Positions 60,327-64,000 of a DNA stretch of 64,000 bases are shown here, in pieces. The DNA is from Elephas maximus indicus. Lineage: Eukaryota > Chordata > Mammalia > Proboscidea > Elephantidae. Position numbers and translations under genes: made by a program. The notes beneath the pieces were generated by a model, which had not been told where the DNA came from, did no database searches, and saw only the letters and a list, made by a program, of their open reading frames with translations. The stretch's first letter is position 1; every line of letters starts with the position of its first letter. Location: assembly GCF_024166365.1 (NCBI RefSeq), contig NC_064830.1, positions 91,566,968 through 91,630,967 on the forward strand. Direction: 5' to 3'.

Positions 60327-63300
60327 ATGGGACCTGTGCGTTTGGGGACGTTGTTTTTCGTTTTGGCAGTGTTTGGGGCTCGGGCCAGAACGCCGAAGGA
60401 GCAGGACGATGACTTAGAACGCTTGCCCAGCAAATGCGAAGGTATCTAAAGGGAGTAGCATCTATCTGTATCCCCCTGCCGCACTTCCCTCGGCTGGGAG
60501 CGCGTTTGGGATGAGGGTGGGAGGATGGGAATGTAAGAAAGGTTGGGGCCATACAGTAAAGAGACTTGTATGCTATTGCTAGAAACATTGGCTGTATTCT
60601 GCTCACAGTAAGAGGACTGCAGGGGTGTTAAAGAAAGGACTGATACGACCAAAGGGACCGTGATGGATAGGTCACTCGACCTTCTTGAATGCCTGTAGGC
60701 GGTTCGGTGAACTTGGCAAAATTCGAAAGAGATCAAGGAAGGGAATGGCATAGTGCGATCTCAAGACTATGGCAGTACAGTTCCCATGAGACATCCAGAG
60801 GGAGCCCCCTTTGTCTTGCGAGGTTGGGCCCCCATGGTTTGTGGGAATTGTATTTCAGGGACTATGCCCAGGACTGCCTACTGCGTACTGAGCATCTTCG
60901 GGTGTGTGTGTGTGCGTGCCCCTTGTCACTGGACCTAAATCTGGAGGGCGTGCCGGAGCCACGTGTGAGGTTCATACCTGTGGACATCCTCTGTCCCAGC
61001 TCCACAGAGAGGCTCTCAAATTACAGGACCTGTGCACCCCTGAGGGGGGCTGGGAGTGAGCAACTCCACCCTTCAAGCTCATAAACCAAAGAGGAGGTCA
61101 CACTGCTGTGAGTTTCCCTATGATGTGAGGCCTTGTAGAGGGTGTGCACTGTATGGATTTTACAGCAAGCAGCATCTTCTGTGGCTGCGTTAGTGTGGGC
61201 CCAACCTGGGAGGGGCACTTCAGAGCTGGGTAATCAGGTGCCCTGGTGTCCCTAGTTTGTTGCCTTCCTGATGGTAATTTCTTCCCTGGATCCTTTTTCT
61301 CTTCACCTCATCCCTTACTGCATATCAGTAGCAGTGTTTCTCAGACTCTGGTCCTAAGCTCTCTTCTCCCTTCACTTCTGTGTCCCCACTCTTCTCTCCA
61401 CCCGGCAACATCCATCATCCTTTCTGAACACAGACATAAGCGTGTCCATCCGCTTGTCCTTATTTTAACACCCCTACAATCCTCTTACTGTGATCAGAAT
61501 ACAGCTAACATTTTGGGCATAGTGTCTTAAGTATCTTTGCTGTAACCTTTCTTATATTTCCGTTTTCCCATCCCCTATCCCAAAACGGCCCCAGCCACAC
61601 TGAACTTCTCACTGGTCACCGGTCACCGACTCTGCCTTATCCTCTTGCACCTCTTGCCTTTGCACATTGTTCTTCCCTTTGCCTGGAGTGACCCTCTCCT
61701 TCTGTGTCTGGTAAGCACCTACCTATTCTTCAAGACCCAGTTTAAACATTACCTCCTCTGGAAGTCTTTTTCCTCATGTGTCACCTCCCACTGTATCATG
61801 CTCCTTGAGGGACAGGGTGTGTCTGTGTATTCCAAGCCCTAGCATAGCACCTGGTACGTTTTAGGCACTTTTGTTACTTGCTCCAGTATTTAGTTTGCCT
61901 GTCACTTCTGTATTGGTCATACGCTTTTATTGGGACCCACCACGTACCAGGTCGCGTGCTAGGTGCCGGAAATACTGTGGCAGAGCAGGAGTGATGTTTG
62001 CTCTTCAGGAAATCACTGTTGAATGAATTTTGTGTTTCCTCATGAGGATGTCTCTTTATCTGAATCCCTAGTGTAGAGTCCATTGCACCATATTGTCATC
62101 ATCTGTCTGTCTACACTGGCAGTGTCACATGTCCCATGGATAGGGATTGTGGGTTTTATTGCTGTCTATATTAGTGTGCATACAAAAGTCACTCAATAAA
62201 TAATTGCAAAATAACAGCAAACGTATATACAGTGCTCACTGTGTGCCAGGCATTATTCTAGGGGCCTTACATATATTAACTTATTTCATCTTCGCCGTAC
62301 CCCTTTGAGGGAGATACTTTCATTATCTCCATTTTAGAGATGAAGAACCAAGGCACAGCAAGATTGTCACACAGCCACTAAGTGGCTGAGCCAGGATTCT
62401 ACCAGTTAGACTGGCCCCAGAGCCTATACTTAACCGTCATGCTGTGCTGCCTTTGGTCATCTGCAGAATGAGGTGCTGGTGTGTTTGTTTTTCTCTCACA
62501 TCTCCTTGAACGTCTTTATTCCGTAAGTCTGTAAGCTGCTGAGCCTGGAGCTACAGGAGGAGCTGAGCCGCACTGGTCGATCTCGAGAGATGCTGGAGCT
62601 GGGGCAGGTGCTGGACACAGGCAAGAGGAAGAGACACGTCCCTTACAGCATTTCGTGAGTCTTCCTTGGTGTCCCTTCACTGTAAGAGCCCTGAGAACTC
62701 CTACAGCATCCAGGGAATCCTTATTTCCCCTCTTCCCACAGGGAGACAAGACTGGAAGAGGCCTTGGAGAATTTATGTGAGCGGATCCTAGATTACAGTG
62801 TTCATGCTGAACGCAAGGGTTCACTGAGATACGCCAAGGTCAGACCCTTCTCCAGGGCAGCCATGGTGGGGGATCCCACCTCTTAGAGACAAAGACTTAT
62901 ATTCCCTGAGGTCCACAAGAGATGTCTGCCCATCACTCCCCATCTCCAGTGTCCCCTTCCCATCATCAGACTCCCCCCTCTCACCTTCATGGAATTCACT
63001 CCTCAGTCTCCAGTAGTTGACAAAGTGGATATGGTGGGAAAGAGGAAGAAAGAGGTGGCCAGCAGGCTGATCCCATACAGGGGTATAGTGAGCGTAACCA
63101 GTGCCCAGGGGCAATCTCTAAGTTGCTTGGAGTCCCTCACATTCAAGCACCCAGGGGCAATCTCTATATTACATGCCTTCCCCAAATTTGAGCACCCAGA
63201 GGCGATCTCTAAGTTGTGTCCCCACCCCAATTTCAAGATGCATAGCCTTCGATAGTGGCAACTTGTCAGCAGAAACACCTTATCGCCTCTTGTCTGGCTG

Positions 63301-63576
63301 AGCCAGTTTTCATATTTGTGGCGCCTCGAAATGTTATTCCGCATGTCATCTGGCACCCCCTTCAACTTGCATCTCGGGGCAAGTGCCCCACTCTGCACCC
63401 ATCTAACCCCCGCACCCCACTACATCTCTGAACCCAAATTCCTCATCTCTCAGGGCCAGAGTCAGACCATGGCAACGCTGAGAGGCCTGGTTCAGAAGGG
63501 GGTGAAGGTGGATCTGGGGATACCTCTGGAGCTGTGGGACGAGCCCAGTGTGGAGGTCACGTTCCTCAAGAAGCAG
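60327..63576 (+). CDS. CNPY4: Canopy FGF signalling regulator 4, first 4 coding exons (gene continues past window)
   Basis: ER-resident saposin-like protein of the canopy family; CNPY4 is known as a PRAT4A-related regulator of Toll-like receptor 4 surface expression. Exons: 60327-60441, 62528-62654, 62742-62838, 63454-63576, all GT-AG and in phase. The protein starts MGPVRLGTLFFVLAVFG, a signal peptide of about 21 residues, then acidic KEQDDDLERLPSKCEVCKLL with the first cysteines of the saposin-like fold, and continues through TGKRKRHVPYSIS, YSVHAERKGSLRYAK and VEVTFLKKQ. The remaining exons (expected CETMLEEFEDIVGDW onward and the acidic tail) lie beyond 64,000. An in-frame upstream ATG at 60,300 would add nine residues. 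The human-like ATG is preferred because it gives a clean signal peptide. Confidence 0.96.
61330..61900 (+). repeat. L2 LINE remnant in CNPY4 intron 1
   Basis: Plus L2 text: 'tctgtgtccccactcttctctc', 'cacattgttcttccctttgcc', 'tattcttcaagacccagttt', 'tagcatagcacctggtacg'. Confidence 0.65.
62215..62455 (-). repeat. Near-complete MIR in CNPY4 intron 1
   Basis: Minus MIR, well kept: 'gctcactgtgtgccaggcattattctagg', 'cattatctccattttagagatgaag', 'tcacacagccactaagtggctgagccagg', 'catgctgtgctgcc'. It ends about 70 bp before the exon 2 acceptor. Confidence 0.8.
63101..63237 (+). repeat. Three-unit 45-47 bp minisatellite in CNPY4 intron 3
   Basis: Three tandem units (63,101-63,147; 63,148-63,192; 63,193-63,237), each beginning with a variant of 'cacccaggggcaatctcta' and ending in 'ttcaag' or 'tttgag'. 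Units are diverged but colinear. Confidence 0.85.
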
Positions 63577-63802
63577 GTAGGATAAGATATTGTGCTGCCC
63601 GAGGGGGGAGAAGGGGACCTGAGAGGAGAACTGGGTCCTAGAATTTGACAGTAGGAGACGTCTACCTCTGAGCAGGGAGAAGAGGGCAGAAGTGGTAAAA
63701 TGAAGACTACCGTGAATTGAAGTGGGCTTGGGAGAATACCAAGAAGTGATAACAGAGGCTAATAAATAACCCCTACGGCTTATTGTGGGAGCTCTGATTA
63801 GA

Positions 63803-63937
63803 GCTCGGCTGATAACCAAAAGGTTGGCAGTTGGAATCCACCAGCTGCTCTTTGGAAACGCTATGGGGCAGTTCTACTCTGTCCTATAGGGCTACTATGA
63901 GTTGGAATCAACTCGATGGCAATGGATTTGGTTTTTT
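63803..63937 (+). mobile_element. AfroSINE, short form, 5'-truncated, CNPY4 intron 4
   Basis: Plus copy: 'gctgataaccaaaaggttgg', 'ctactatgagttggaatcaact', ending 'ggatttggtttttt'. The head is missing. An L2/MIR-like scrap follows to the window end. Confidence 0.88.
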
Positions 63938-64000
63938 AACTGCTTATTGAGCACTTGCTATGTGCCAGATTCAGGAGGCCATACTTCCCAGCTGCTGCCT

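Noticed and set aside
63060-63240. CRISPR-like spacing in the CNPY4 intron repeat
   Set aside because: Three adjoining diverged units with no constant repeat and variable spacer; in a mammalian intron this is a minisatellite.

Overview
The window is mammalian nuclear DNA: split genes with GT-AG introns, CpG-island promoters, microRNA hairpins inside an intron, and about 16 copies of a tRNA-derived SINE of the AfroSINE type, together with RTE (BovB-like) and L1 3' ends of the kind I know from elephant. Six AfroSINE copies keep a middle segment that the others lack, and the shorter form is typical of paenungulates. The most likely source is an elephant (Loxodonta or Elephas) or a close relative. 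The gene order ZNF3 - COPS6 - MCM7 (with miR-106b, miR-93, miR-25) - AP4M1 - TAF6 - CNPY4 is the conserved block known from human 7q22.1. Species and synteny are inferred from memory, not from a database search.

Layout. Positions 1-11,000 hold no gene that I can support, only layered repeats (an RTE fragment, LTR fossils, MIR and L2 pieces, AfroSINEs). ZNF3 (minus) runs from its zinc-finger exon at 11.3 kb to a CpG island near 20 kb. Positions 20.5-33.2 kb are a repeat-rich spacer with a decayed zinc-finger fragment, a long L2, a MER20 DNA transposon and retroviral fossils. COPS6 (plus, 10 coding exons) lies at 33.4-36.7 kb. MCM7 (minus, 15 coding exons) lies at 37.9-45.8 kb and carries the three-microRNA cluster in intron 13. 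AP4M1 (plus, 15 coding exons) starts 440 bp from the MCM7 start codon across a shared GC-rich promoter. AP4M1 and TAF6 (minus, 14 coding exons) converge with only 326 bp between stop codons. TAF6 and CNPY4 (plus, first four coding exons only, cut by the window end) are again head to head at a CpG island near 60 kb.

Functional picture. The block is a dense run of housekeeping genes: a COP9 signalosome subunit, a replicative helicase subunit with an embedded oncogenic/E2F-linked miRNA cluster, an AP-4 adaptor subunit, a TFIID/SAGA-type histone-fold factor and an ER saposin-like chaperone, next to a KRAB zinc-finger repressor. Exon boundaries were read by hand from splice sites. In the five complete genes the coding exons sum to whole codons (446, 324, 719, 453 and 678 residues), which supports the models, and no coding break was seen in any of them.

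I did not find a new biological system. The most interesting observations are repeat-insertion histories (two AfroSINEs using the same target site twice over), the shared 3' tail of AfroSINE and RTE, changes in the miR-106b basal stem, a zinc-finger relic, and the very tight convergent and divergent gene pairs.
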